NCBI RefSeq assembly: GCF_002379585.1
Contig: NZ_DFUE01000036.1
Span: 50,496 to 80,024 of the forward strand
Length of the DNA stretch: 29,529 bases
Reading direction: 5' to 3'
From: Pseudomonas sp. UBA4194
Lineage (GTDB): Bacteria; Pseudomonadota; Gammaproteobacteria; Pseudomonadales; Pseudomonadaceae
The position numbers were made by a program, and so were the translations under genes. The notes beneath the pieces are model-generated. The model did not search any database. It saw only the letters and a list, made by a program, of their open reading frames with translations, and had not been told where the DNA came from. Shown here in pieces: positions 1-8,384 of this stretch; the stretch's first letter is position 1, and each line of letters starts with the position of its first letter.

Positions 1-150
1 GCGCGGGGTTTGTAGGGGCGGCGGGGGCAGCGGATGTTTACCGGCCATCACTGGCTGTCGAGCGGCTGTCACTTATTTGACCTGCGGCAACCGCTGTCAC
101 ATGAAGAGGTGCTAGCATAGCGCCATCATCCCACCCTGTTCCCGAATGCC

Positions 151-1761
151 ATGACCGTGCTAGAAGACCCCACTCGCGACCGGCTCAAACAGCACTTTGC
201 CCAACGTGTCACCCATCAAGCGCGGTTGATCCTCGAGATCTGGCAGCGCCTGCAGGGTGGCGAGTGGTCGGCCCAGGGCTTGACCGAACTGGAAGAAGCC
301 TGCCTGCGGCTGCTGCGTTTCGCCGAGCGTTTCGAGCAGCCTGAGCACGTCGAGCTGGCGCGGTCTCTGGGCGACGTGCTGATGGCCGTCAGGGAAAACC
401 ACGGACGTCTGAACAGCCATTGCATCGCTGAACTCAACGCCTTGATGCAGCGGCTGTGGCGTACCGGTCTGCGTCATGGCGACGTGTTCGATCAGACCCC
501 TGTCCCGACATCACCCAAGCCGGTGCTGGTGGTATTGCAGGACTTCGAGCGAGCCGACCGCTTGGCCAAGCAACTGGCGTTCTTCGGTCTCAATGCCCTG
601 TCCATACCCAGCGTTGCCGCCTTCCAGCATTCGCTGATCGAGCGCCAGCCCGCCGCCATTGTCATGGACGTCGACTTCAGCGGTCCGGGCCGCGGCCTGC
701 AACTGGCCGCGCAGGCCCAGGAGGGTCTGGAGCAGAAACTGCCGCTGCTGTTCTTCAGCCTGCTCGACACCGACACCCCTACCCGCCTGGCCGCGGTACG
801 GGCCGGGGGACAGGAGTTTCTGACCGGTACCCTGGACGCTTCCAGCCTACTGGAAAAGCTCGAAAGGCTTACCAGTGTCGCCCAGTCCGAGCCGTACAAG
901 GTGCTGGTGATCGACGACTCCCGCGCCCAGGCGATGCATACCGAGCGTTTGCTCAATAGCGCCGGCATCATCACCCGTACGCTGACAGACCCGATCCAGG
1001 CCATGGCCGAGCTGGCCGACTTCCAGCCTGACGTGGTCATTCTGGACATGTACATGCCCGCCTGCACGGGCACCGAACTGGCCAAGGTAATCCGGCACAA
1101 TGATCGTTACGTCAGCGTGCCGATCATCTATCTCTCGGCCGAAGATGACCTGGACAAGCAACTGGACGCCATGAGCGGGGGTGGCGACGATTTTCTGACC
1201 AAGCCGATCCGTTCACGGCACCTGATCACCACCGTGCGCAACCGCGCCGCGCGGGCGCGCAACCTCAAGGCCAAGATGGTTCGTGACAGTCTGACAGGGC
1301 TGTACGACCACACGCATATCCTGCAATTGCTCGACGATTGCAGCCTGCGGGCGCGTCGTGAGAGCCAGCCGCTGAGCTTCGCCATGCTGGATATCGATCA
1401 GTTCAAGAAGGTCAACGACACCCATGGCCACCCCATGGGCGACCGCGTGATCAAGAGCCTTGCGCTGTTTCTCAAGCAGCGTTTGCGCAAGACCGACTTC
1501 ATTGGCCGTTACGGCGGCGAAGAATTCGCCATCGTCATGCCTGACACCGATCTGCTCTCTGCCAGCAGCGTGCTGGATGAAATACGCCAACGGTTTGCCG
1601 AAATCCAATACCCGGCACACCCGCATGACCTGTTCTGTACGTTCAGCGCAGGCGTCGTCGAGTTGCGCCCGGGCCTGGACAGTGTGCACATGGCCAGCGA
1701 GGCCGATGAGGCGCTGTACCGCGCCAAGCATTCAGGGCGCAATCGCGTGGTCAGCGGATAG
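151..1761 (+). CDS. gcbA: Diguanylate cyclase response regulator, GcbA/AdcA type (REC-REC-GGDEF)
   Basis: The 536-residue protein should make cyclic di-GMP from two GTP in the cytoplasm. Seen: a helical N-terminal part (about 1-115), a first receiver (about 123-243), a second receiver (about 249-370) and a C-terminal GGDEF domain. The active site reads RYGGEEF at about residues 453-459, and an inhibitory I-site RKTD sits five residues before it, so product feedback is expected. Receiver 2 looks complete (VIDDS, the ILDMYMP aspartate, TKP lysine). Receiver 1 lacks the usual acidic pair (LQDFE) and the conserved lysine (LTGTL), so it is probably not phosphorylated. In P. aeruginosa and P. fluorescens the homologue next to ctpL promotes early attachment; that role is transferred by homology and synteny. 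The ATG start has no strong ribosome site before it. Function class is secure, the symbol less so. Confidence 0.88.
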   Translation: MTVLEDPTRDRLKQHFAQRVTHQARLILEIWQRLQGGEWSAQGLTELEEACLRLLRFAERFEQPEHVELARSLGDVLMAVRENHGRLNSHCIAELNALMQRLWRTGLRHGDVFDQTPVPTSPKPVLVVLQDFERADRLAKQLAFFGLNALSIPSVAAFQHSLIERQPAAIVMDVDFSGPGRGLQLAAQAQEGLEQKLPLLFFSLLDTDTPTRLAAVRAGGQEFLTGTLDASSLLEKLERLTSVAQSEPYKVLVIDDSRAQAMHTERLLNSAGIITRTLTDPIQAMAELADFQPDVVILDMYMPACTGTELAKVIRHNDRYVSVPIIYLSAEDDLDKQLDAMSGGGDDFLTKPIRSRHLITTVRNRAARARNLKAKMVRDSLTGLYDHTHILQLLDDCSLRARRESQPLSFAMLDIDQFKKVNDTHGHPMGDRVIKSLALFLKQRLRKTDFIGRYGGEEFAIVMPDTDLLSASSVLDEIRQRFAEIQYPAHPHDLFCTFSAGVVELRPGLDSVHMASEADEALYRAKHSGRNRVVSG

Positions 1762-1798
1762 CACAGCAATAACGGCAAACTGCCATCTTTTTGCTGCT

Positions 1799-1816
1799 TC
1801 GTCATGACCCTGTCAT
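1799..1816 (+). promoter_or_regulatory. Likely Pho box upstream of ctpL
   Basis: Two direct 7-base units, TCGTCAT and CTGTCAT, are separated by 4 bases, which is the 11-base phasing of the PhoB binding site (CTGTCAT-N4-CTGTCAT). The second unit is a full match and the first matches 5 of 7. An A/T-rich stretch (CGCAATAAG, 1822-1830) lies at the right distance to be a weak -10 element. This fits a phosphate-starvation chemoreceptor. It is prediction only. Confidence 0.6.
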
Positions 1817-1867
1817 AGATCCGCAATAAGTTCACGCACTGACCATTCCGTTGTTGGTAGTGCCACC

Positions 1868-3814
1868 ATGCGCCTGAAACTGCTCACCAATCTCAACACT
1901 TTACTGTTGGTCACCGTCTGCATCGCCCTGGCGGCGACGCTGTGGTGGTCGCAACGCGCCCTGGAACGTCCGTATCTGCTGATGGAAAGCTATCTCAAGC
2001 TTTCTCGGCAGTTTCAGGACCAGGTAGCGCGCAACGTGCAGGACTATCTGAACAGCGGTGACGCGCTGCTGCATGCCGAGGCGACGCAATCGCTGGTTCA
2101 CCTGCAGCAGGAACTGAGCACGTTGCCGCCGCAGTTGGCCGCCTCGCTCAAGCCCAGTGTCGACAACCTGGCCAGTTTCAGTGCCACCGAGCTGCTAGCA
2201 GCCGGCAAGCTGGCCGGTGACCCACAAGCACTGCTGGTGCAGGCCGAGCGCGAGTTGGGCGGCACGCTGGAACAACTGGCCGGCTATGCGGCCGGCAACG
2301 GCGCCTATCAGGCCGCGCTGCTCAACGCGACCCAGCACCTGGCCAAGCTGTCTCTGGCACGAGACAAGATGGTCAGCAGCGGACGCAGCGAACTGGCCGA
2401 AGATGTGGAACGAGAGCTGGAGCTGATTCGTCAGCAGGCCACGGCCATCGATGCCCTGCCGTTGCTGGGGGTGATCAGCAGCAGCGCATCCACGAACGAC
2501 GATTTTGCCTCGATGATGGGCCTGGAGAGCGCAGGCAGCACTCAAGCTCAGGACAGTGGCGTGGACTTCAAGCGCGAGCTCAACAGCTTGCTGGCACGCT
2601 ACCCGGCTGAGCTCACGCGCACGCGCGAGCTTATTCAACACCGCAGCGATCTGGCCGAGGCGGCCGCCGGCCGCATCCGCGCCGTGCAGCAAGGGCTGAG
2701 CGAACTGGAACCGCAGGTGCGCGGGCAACATGCGCAGATTCAGTCAGAAGTACGGGTGATTCAGGGGGTGATGATTGCCTTGATCCTGCTGATCGCGTTG
2801 TTGTTCGACACCTTGCAGCGACGTCTGGCGGGGGTGCTCACTCGGTTGGCCCCGGCCTTGTCGACCTGGGCTGACGGCGACTTCGCGCAACCTATCGCCC
2901 TGGGTCGCACCAACCAGGAATTGCATGCCATCCAAGCCTCTCTCAACCGCCTGCGGGTGTATCTGGTGGAACTGGTGGGCACCATTCGGCATAACGCCGA
3001 ACAGGTGGCTGGCAGCAGTCACAGCCTGGCTCAACTGAGCAGCGGTCTGCATGAAGGCGCGCAGCGCCAGGCGGGCGATACGGCGCAGATTCGTGATGCG
3101 TTGGGGGAGTTGGAGGCAACCATCGGTCAGGTCGCCGACGATGCCAGTCAGGCCGCCGCAGCGAGCCGTTCGGCGGGCAAGGCCGTGGAGCACGGGCAGA
3201 CCGTTATCGGCCAGAGCCTGACCGGGCTGCATTCGTTGGTGGGCGAAGTGCAAGGTAACGCCCAGATGATCGAACACCTGGCCGAGGAGTCCGCCACCAT
3301 CGGCGGCGTGTTGACGGTGATACGCTCGATTGCCGACCAGACCAACCTCCTGGCGCTCAATGCGGCTATCGAAGCGGCGCGGGCGGGCGAGATGGGCCGC
3401 GGCTTTGCCGTGGTCGCCGAAGAGGTACGGTCGCTGGCGCTGCGCACGGCCGGGGCGACCAATCAGATTCAGGACCTGATTGCCGGGTTGCAGAAGGCGG
3501 CGCGGGAATCGGTGCAGGGTATGCGCGCCCAGGTCGAGCACGCCGAAGCCACGGCCAGCAAGGCGCAGGCAGCCGACGGCGCGCTGGATGAAATCGTGGC
3601 GGCGATCCAGACCATTGCCGATACGGCAGTGCGGATCGCCGAGTCCACGGCCCAGCAAAGTGGTGCGGTGGGAGAGATCCGCGAACACAGCGAGCGGATT
3701 CATGGCTTGGGCGAGGATAATCTGGAGCGCATTGGGCAGGGGCGCGTGCAAGGAGAGCAATTGCTGCGCCTAGGTGGGGAATTGCGCACGGCGGTGCAGG
3801 CGTTCAGGGTTTAG
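1868..3814 (+). CDS. ctpL: Methyl-accepting chemotaxis protein, CtpL type (phosphate taxis)
   Basis: A 648-residue inner membrane chemoreceptor. Seen: a first membrane helix (about 10-28), a large helical periplasmic sensor region (about 30-295), a second membrane helix (about 296-316), a HAMP-like linker, and a cytoplasmic signalling domain whose hairpin tip has the conserved core QTNLLALNAAIEAARAGE near residues 487-505. It would pass ligand signals to CheW/CheA. In P. aeruginosa the neighbour of gcbA is CtpL, a receptor for inorganic phosphate acting at low phosphate; identity here rests on position, length and the upstream Pho box. The ATG start places the first membrane helix correctly. 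There is 106 bases between it and gcbA, so it probably has its own promoter. Confidence 0.85.
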   Translation: MRLKLLTNLNTLLLVTVCIALAATLWWSQRALERPYLLMESYLKLSRQFQDQVARNVQDYLNSGDALLHAEATQSLVHLQQELSTLPPQLAASLKPSVDNLASFSATELLAAGKLAGDPQALLVQAERELGGTLEQLAGYAAGNGAYQAALLNATQHLAKLSLARDKMVSSGRSELAEDVERELELIRQQATAIDALPLLGVISSSASTNDDFASMMGLESAGSTQAQDSGVDFKRELNSLLARYPAELTRTRELIQHRSDLAEAAAGRIRAVQQGLSELEPQVRGQHAQIQSEVRVIQGVMIALILLIALLFDTLQRRLAGVLTRLAPALSTWADGDFAQPIALGRTNQELHAIQASLNRLRVYLVELVGTIRHNAEQVAGSSHSLAQLSSGLHEGAQRQAGDTAQIRDALGELEATIGQVADDASQAAAASRSAGKAVEHGQTVIGQSLTGLHSLVGEVQGNAQMIEHLAEESATIGGVLTVIRSIADQTNLLALNAAIEAARAGEMGRGFAVVAEEVRSLALRTAGATNQIQDLIAGLQKAARESVQGMRAQVEHAEATASKAQAADGALDEIVAAIQTIADTAVRIAESTAQQSGAVGEIREHSERIHGLGEDNLERIGQGRVQGEQLLRLGGELRTAVQAFRV

Positions 3815-3840
3815 GGAGTGCGAAGATGGGCTGGGGGATT

Positions 3841-3990
3841 GTGGTGGATGGTCCCCTCACCCCAGCCCTCTCCCTGAGGGAGAGGGGGCCGATCGCTGCC
3901 AGCCGATCCACCGCGATCCGCTTTTAGCTCCCTCTCCCTTAGGGCGATACGGCGGCCCGGGAGGGCTGGGGTGAGGGGACCATCCACCAC
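3841..3990. repeat. Long palindromic intergenic repeat (REP-like) between ctpL and dsbD
   Basis: The 30 bases at 3841-3870 are repeated as an exact inverted copy at 3961-3990. The match continues imperfectly inward: both arms carry a CCCTnAGGG/GAGAGGG segment, but the right side has about 14 extra bases. It also continues loosely outward. A transcript through it would fold into a very stable hairpin, so it may stop ctpL transcription. It belongs to the CTCACCCCAGCCCTCTCCC class of repeats common in GC-rich gammaproteobacteria (from memory). A degenerate half copy lies at 28239-28268. Confidence 0.85.
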
Positions 3991-4092
3991 AGACCCCCGA
4001 CCCATCCCGTTACACGAAACCCCATCAATGTTAATCGGCAACTAATCCACCCTCCGTTATGATGCGCGCTCAATTGCTGTTCGAGATCCGTC

Positions 4093-5877
4093 ATGCGCCG
4101 TCTGCTTTGCCTTCTGTTGCTCGTCCTTGCGCTGCCCGCCTCCGCGGCAGGCTTGCTCGACAACCGTCCCAGCGCCACCTTGGGTGGAGCGTCGCTGAAC
4201 AACAGTGCCGACTTCCTGCCGGTGCGTCAGGCCTTTCAGCTCGATCTGGTGAAAAGCACCGCGCAAACCATCACCCTGCGCTTCGTCGCCGCCCAGGGTT
4301 ATTACCTCTACAAGCATCGCTTCCAGTTCAAGGCCGAGCCCGGCGACATCCAGCTGGGCGCCGCGCAGATGCCCCCCGGCGAAGCCAAACACGATGAGTA
4401 TTTCGGCGACGTCGAGGTGTACCACGGCATCCTCGATGTCGACATTCCGCGCCCGGCCAACGACCAGCGGCCGTTCACGCTGGCGGTGACCTATCAAGGC
4501 TGTGCGGACAAGGGCCTGTGCTACCCGCCGGAAACCGAGCGATTGAGCATCGATGGCGTTGGCACGCCAGCGCCGGCAGCCGTTACCGCCGACGCCGGCG
4601 CCGCCACTGAACCGTGGCGCTGGCACACGTTGGCGCTGTTCTTCCTCGCCGGTATCGGCCTGACCTTCACCCCTTGCGTGCTGCCCATGCTGCCGATCCT
4701 GTCCGGTGTAGTGCTGCGAGGACAGGTGGGTGGCTGGCGTGGATTCAGCTTGTCACTGGCCTACGTGCTGCCGATGGCCCTGTGCTTTGCCCTGCTGGGT
4801 GCGCTGATGGGCAAGTTCGGCGCCGAACTCAATCTGCAGGCACGTTTGCAGTCGGCCTGGGTGCTGGTGCCTTTCTCGTTGTTTTTCGTGGCGTTCGCGC
4901 TGGCCATGTTCGGCCTGTTCGAGCTCAAGCTGCCAGCTGCCGTCAGCGCACGTCTGGACCGCGTGGCCGGCAATGCCAAGGGCGGGTCGCTGTGGGGTGC
5001 TGCGGTGTTGGGCGTGGTCTCCAGCCTGTTGGTATCGCCCTGTGTCTCGGCCCCATTGGCGGGGGCTCTGCTTTACATCAGCGCCAGCGGTGATGCCCTG
5101 GGTGGCGGGCTCAAGCTGTTCGCTCTGGGCCTTGGCATGGGCGCGCCGCTGCTGCTGGTTGCCACCGGTGGCGCCGCCTGGCTGCCCAAGAGCGGCCCGT
5201 GGCTGGTGACCGTGAAAAACGCCATTGGCGTCCTGCTGCTCGGGCTCGCCATCGGCTTGCTCAGCCGCGTATTGCCCGGCCCGGTCACGCTGTTACTGAT
5301 CGGGCTGCTGGCCGCGGGCGTAGCGGTGTTTCTCGGGACACTGGAATTCGGCATGAAAAGCACGGCTCAGCGCCTGGCGCAATTGCTGGGTCTGGCGCTG
5401 CTGTGCTATGCCCTGGCCTGCTGGTACGGCGCCTTCAGTGGACAAAGCGATCCGTTCAAGCCATTGGGCAGCACGGTTTCAACGGGTATCCAGAACCGCA
5501 ACGCCGTCGAGGCCAGTGCCTGGCAGACCGTGACCACCACCAGCGCTTTCGAGCAGGCACTGCAGCAGGCCAGCAGTGCCGGCCAACCCCTGGTCGTGGA
5601 CTGGTATGCGGACTGGTGCATCAGCTGCAAGGTCATCGAGCACGAAGTCCTCACCGACCCGGCAGTAGTCGCGAAATTGCAGGGCCACCGGCTGCTGCGC
5701 TTCGACATGACCGAAAGCAACGCACAGCAGCGCGCGCTGCTCGATCGCTTCAAGCTCTTCGGGCCACCCGCCCTGCTGTTCTTCGACGCAACAGGCAAGG
5801 AAGTGACCCGCTCGCGCGTGGTGGGAGAGATCAACGCCGCCGATTTTGCGGCGAAGATCCCCAGTACTGCACCCTGA
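4093..5877 (+). CDS. dsbD: Thiol:disulfide interchange protein DsbD (DipZ)
   Basis: DsbD carries electrons from cytoplasmic thioredoxin across the inner membrane to periplasmic reductases such as DsbC and cytochrome c maturation factors. The 594-residue product has all three modules in order: a signal peptide (about 1-19, ending ASA), an N-terminal periplasmic domain with the cysteine pair in CADKGLC (137 and 143), a multi-helix membrane domain with cysteines in TPCVLP (195) and SPCVSAP (317), and a C-terminal thioredoxin domain with CISC (509-512). Length is close to that of characterised DsbD. It follows the palindromic repeat and probably has its own promoter; a TATGAT hexamer at 4058-4063 is a possible -10 element with no good -35. 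Confidence 0.96.
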   Translation: MRRLLCLLLLVLALPASAAGLLDNRPSATLGGASLNNSADFLPVRQAFQLDLVKSTAQTITLRFVAAQGYYLYKHRFQFKAEPGDIQLGAAQMPPGEAKHDEYFGDVEVYHGILDVDIPRPANDQRPFTLAVTYQGCADKGLCYPPETERLSIDGVGTPAPAAVTADAGAATEPWRWHTLALFFLAGIGLTFTPCVLPMLPILSGVVLRGQVGGWRGFSLSLAYVLPMALCFALLGALMGKFGAELNLQARLQSAWVLVPFSLFFVAFALAMFGLFELKLPAAVSARLDRVAGNAKGGSLWGAAVLGVVSSLLVSPCVSAPLAGALLYISASGDALGGGLKLFALGLGMGAPLLLVATGGAAWLPKSGPWLVTVKNAIGVLLLGLAIGLLSRVLPGPVTLLLIGLLAAGVAVFLGTLEFGMKSTAQRLAQLLGLALLCYALACWYGAFSGQSDPFKPLGSTVSTGIQNRNAVEASAWQTVTTTSAFEQALQQASSAGQPLVVDWYADWCISCKVIEHEVLTDPAVVAKLQGHRLLRFDMTESNAQQRALLDRFKLFGPPALLFFDATGKEVTRSRVVGEINAADFAAKIPSTAP

Positions 5878-6295
5878 GCTTGCCAGTCGCCGCTAACGGT
5901 GCCGATTGTCGGCAGTAGTGACCGAATTTTCCAAACGGGTCACAAATTTTGCGCAAACATCGGGCATCGTGCGGGCTATTGCGCTTAACTGGACAGTCAG
6001 TGGCGGTTTCCGGCATAGTCACCCCCGCTTTGATCGCGAACCTGATGACGAGAGACAAGAAAAATGGCGACGATCCGACAGCTTTTGCGCACTCATGCTC
6101 CGCACAACGTGACGCGTCGCTGCCGGTGAGCATCCCACTGTTCGACGTGTGTGTTTTCAATCCCGCACGTTCAAGAATTTTCGCCGTCACTCGGCCCATT
6201 TCAACGGCACATGAGTGTTCCCCGCCTTCGTAGAAAGGCGCCCGGCAAGAACACCTACTGAACGCCCCTGACCGACCCTTGGGAGTTGATGATTA
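5878..6295 (+). other. Gene-free interval with accBC promoter; expected aroQ is absent
   Basis: In many pseudomonads aroQ (type II 3-dehydroquinate dehydratase, about 150 codons) sits between dsbD and accB. No frame in these 418 bases encodes the AroQ hallmark near its start (LxGPNLNLLG) or any part of it that can be recognised. What is present is a promoter-like pair (separate entry), a purine-rich stretch GAGAGACAAG (about 6050-6059), and an ATG at 6064 opening a 21-codon frame that ends at 6129. The remainder up to accB shows nothing coding. It may simply be a long untranslated leader. Confidence 0.6.
5990..6019 (+). promoter_or_regulatory. Probable sigma-70 promoter for accBC
   Basis: TGGACA (5990-5995) matches the -35 consensus in 5 of 6 positions, and CATAGT (6014-6019) matches the -10 consensus in 4 of 6, with an 18-base spacer. 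Transcription would start near 6026, giving accB a leader of about 270 bases. No other good promoter is seen before accB. Confidence 0.5.
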
Positions 6296-6748
6296 ATGGA
6301 TATTCGTAAAGTCAAGAAACTGATCGAGCTGCTGGAAGAGTCCGGCATCGACGAGCTGGAAATCAAGGAAGGCGAGGAATCCGTACGGATCAGCCGTCAT
6401 AGCAAGACCCCTGCCCAGCAGTACTACGCGCCGGCTCCGATGGCAGCGCCTGCACCGGCCCCGGTGGCCGCAGCCCCAGCCGCTGCCGAAGCGCCTGCCG
6501 CACCGAAGCTCAACGGTACCGTGGCCCGCTCGCCCATGGTCGGCACCTTCTATCGCAAGGCGTCCCCTGCTTCCCCGGCCTTCGTCGAAGTCGGCCAGAC
6601 CGTGAAGAAAGGCGATACCCTGTGCATCGTCGAAGCAATGAAAATGATGAACCACATCGAAGCTGAAACCAGCGGTGTGATTGAATCGATTCTGGTAGAA
6701 GACGGTCAGCCGGTTGAGTACGACCAGCCGCTGTTCACCATCGTTTGA
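6296..6748 (+). CDS. accB: Biotin carboxyl carrier protein of acetyl-CoA carboxylase
   Basis: AccB carries the covalently bound biotin that shuttles carboxyl groups between AccC and the AccAD transferase in the first committed step of fatty acid synthesis. The 150-residue protein begins MDIRKVKKLIELLEESG, has a flexible Ala/Pro-rich linker (about 43-75), and ends in a biotinyl domain with the EAMKMM motif, making Lys116 the biotinylated residue. A GGGAG ribosome site lies about 10 bases before the ATG. It is followed 17 bases later by accC and shares its transcript. A long accB leader would fit the autoregulation of accBC known in E. coli, but no specific element was identified. Confidence 0.98.
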   Translation: MDIRKVKKLIELLEESGIDELEIKEGEESVRISRHSKTPAQQYYAPAPMAAPAPAPVAAAPAAAEAPAAPKLNGTVARSPMVGTFYRKASPASPAFVEVGQTVKKGDTLCIVEAMKMMNHIEAETSGVIESILVEDGQPVEYDQPLFTIV

Positions 6749-6765
6749 CCAGCGGAGAGCCTGCG

Positions 6766-8112
6766 ATGTTGGAAAAAGTTCTGATCGCCAACCGCGGCGA
6801 AATTGCCTTGCGGATCCTGCGTGCCTGCAAAGAGCTGGGCATCAAGACCGTCGCCGTCTACTCCAAGGCCGACAAGGAGTTGATGCACCTGGGCCTGGCG
6901 GACGAGTCCGTCTGCATCGGTCCTGCGCCTGCCAACCTGTCGTACCTGCATATCCCGGCGATCATCGCTGCGGCTGAAGTGACCGGCGCCACCGCCATTC
7001 ACCCAGGCTACGGGTTCCTGGCGGAAAATGCCGACTTCGCCGAGCAGGTCGAGAAATCCGGCTTCGCCTTCATCGGCCCGAAAGCCGACACCATTCGCCT
7101 GATGGGCGACAAGGTATCGGCCAAGCACGCCATGATCGCTGCCGGCGTACCAACCGTACCCGGCTCCGACGGCCCGCTGCCCGAGGACGAAGAAGAAGCC
7201 CTGCGCATTGGCCGTGAAGTGGGCTATCCGGTGATCATCAAGGCCGCTGGCGGCGGCGGTGGTCGCGGCATGCGCGTGGTGCACAAGGAAGAAGACCTGA
7301 TCGCCTCGGCGAAGCTGACCCGTACCGAAGCCGGTGCAGCGTTCGGCAACCCGATGGTCTATCTGGAAAAATTCCTGACCAACCCGCGTCACGTCGAAGT
7401 CCAGGTACTGTCCGACGGCCAGGGCCACGCCATACACCTGGGTGATCGCGACTGCTCGTTGCAGCGCCGCCACCAGAAGGTTCTGGAAGAGGCACCGGCA
7501 CCGGATATCGACGAAACCGCTCGCCAGGAAGTATTCGCGCGCTGCGTGAAGGCTTGCATCGAGATCGGTTACCGCGGTGCGGGCACCTTCGAGTTCCTCT
7601 ACGAGAACGGTCGTTTCTACTTCATCGAGATGAACACTCGCGTGCAGGTAGAGCACCCGGTATCGGAAATGGTCACCGGTATCGACATCGTCAAGGAGAT
7701 GCTCAGCATCGCCGCCGGCAACAAGCTGTCGTTCACTCAGGATGACGTGGTGATTCACGGTCACTCCCTGGAGTGCCGGATCAACGCCGAAGACCCGAAG
7801 AGCTTCATTCCCAGCCCTGGCACCGTCAAGCATTTCCACGCACCGGGTGGCAACGGCGTTCGCGTCGATTCGCACCTGTACAGCGGTTATGCAGTACCAC
7901 CGAACTACGACTCGCTGATCGGCAAGCTGATCACCTGGGGCAAGGACCGCGACGAGGCCATGGCCCGCATGCGCAACGCTCTGGATGAGATCGTGGTGGA
8001 CGGCATCAAGACCAATATCCCTCTGCATCGGGATCTGGTCCGTGATGAAGGCTTCTGCGAAGGTGGTGTGAATATTCACTACCTGGAACACAAGCTGGCC
8101 GCCCAGAAGTGA
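6766..8112 (+). CDS. accC: Biotin carboxylase subunit of acetyl-CoA carboxylase
   Basis: AccC uses ATP and bicarbonate to carboxylate biotin on AccB. The 448-residue protein has the three expected parts: a biotin carboxylase N-terminal domain (MLEKVLIANRGEIALRIL), an ATP-grasp domain with the glycine-rich loop AAGGGGGRGMR (about 160-170) and the EMNTRVQVEHPVSE active-site segment (about 288-301), and a C-terminal domain with GHSLECRINAEDP. An upstream in-frame ATG at 6745 would add seven residues, but it lies inside the accB end; the ATG at 6766 has a purine-rich site (AGCGGAGAG) before it and matches the family N-terminus, so it was chosen. A terminator follows. Confidence 0.98.
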   Translation: MLEKVLIANRGEIALRILRACKELGIKTVAVYSKADKELMHLGLADESVCIGPAPANLSYLHIPAIIAAAEVTGATAIHPGYGFLAENADFAEQVEKSGFAFIGPKADTIRLMGDKVSAKHAMIAAGVPTVPGSDGPLPEDEEEALRIGREVGYPVIIKAAGGGGGRGMRVVHKEEDLIASAKLTRTEAGAAFGNPMVYLEKFLTNPRHVEVQVLSDGQGHAIHLGDRDCSLQRRHQKVLEEAPAPDIDETARQEVFARCVKACIEIGYRGAGTFEFLYENGRFYFIEMNTRVQVEHPVSEMVTGIDIVKEMLSIAAGNKLSFTQDDVVIHGHSLECRINAEDPKSFIPSPGTVKHFHAPGGNGVRVDSHLYSGYAVPPNYDSLIGKLITWGKDRDEAMARMRNALDEIVVDGIKTNIPLHRDLVRDEGFCEGGVNIHYLEHKLAAQK

Positions 8113-8136
8113 TGTGTAGCGGTTGATGTGAAAGAG

Positions 8137-8163
8137 ACCCGGCCTTGGAGCCGGGTTTTTTTT
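8137..8163 (+). terminator. Rho-independent terminator of accBC
   Basis: A 7-base GC-rich stem (ACCCGGC at 8137-8143, GCCGGGT at 8150-8156) with a 6-base loop is followed directly by a run of eight T (8156-8163). It lies 25 bases after the accC stop. Confidence 0.92.
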
Positions 8164-8194
8164 GCCCGTGGGTTTTGGGTTGGCAGGGCTGGCG

Positions 8195-8276
8195 CCTTCG
8201 CGGCTGCACGCCGCTCCTACGGGGGGAGGTGTGTGGGTGGGGTAAACCCTGTAGGAGCGGCGTGAAGTCGCGAAGG
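8195..8276. repeat. Inverted REP pair between accC and prmA
   Basis: Two 26-base REP units face each other at 8195-8220 and 8251-8276 and match at 24 of 26 positions when one is reversed. Each contains the CGCCGCTCCTAC/GTAGGAGCGGCG core of Pseudomonas REP sequences. The paired arrangement around a 30-base spacer is that of a REPIN, the unit thought to be moved by REP-associated tyrosine transposases (RAYT). No such transposase lies in this window. Confidence 0.85.
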
Positions 8277-8384
8277 GGCCGGCACTGGCACCGCAGCGCC
8301 TGACTTTGCCGGCGTCCTCGCGTAAACTGGCGCGCTTCTCGCGGCCACCTGGCTGCGCCCCAGTTTAGATCGAAGGTGCCCGCC

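Noticed and set aside
1..150. Promoter TTGACC (77-82) before the first gene
   Set aside because: No good -10 element lies at the right distance; the repeated GCTGTCAC steps at about 64-72 and 92-100 are noted but not enough for a call.
6706..8091. Long minus-strand frame opposite accC
   Set aside because: accC is unmistakable on the plus strand; the antisense frame has no family features.
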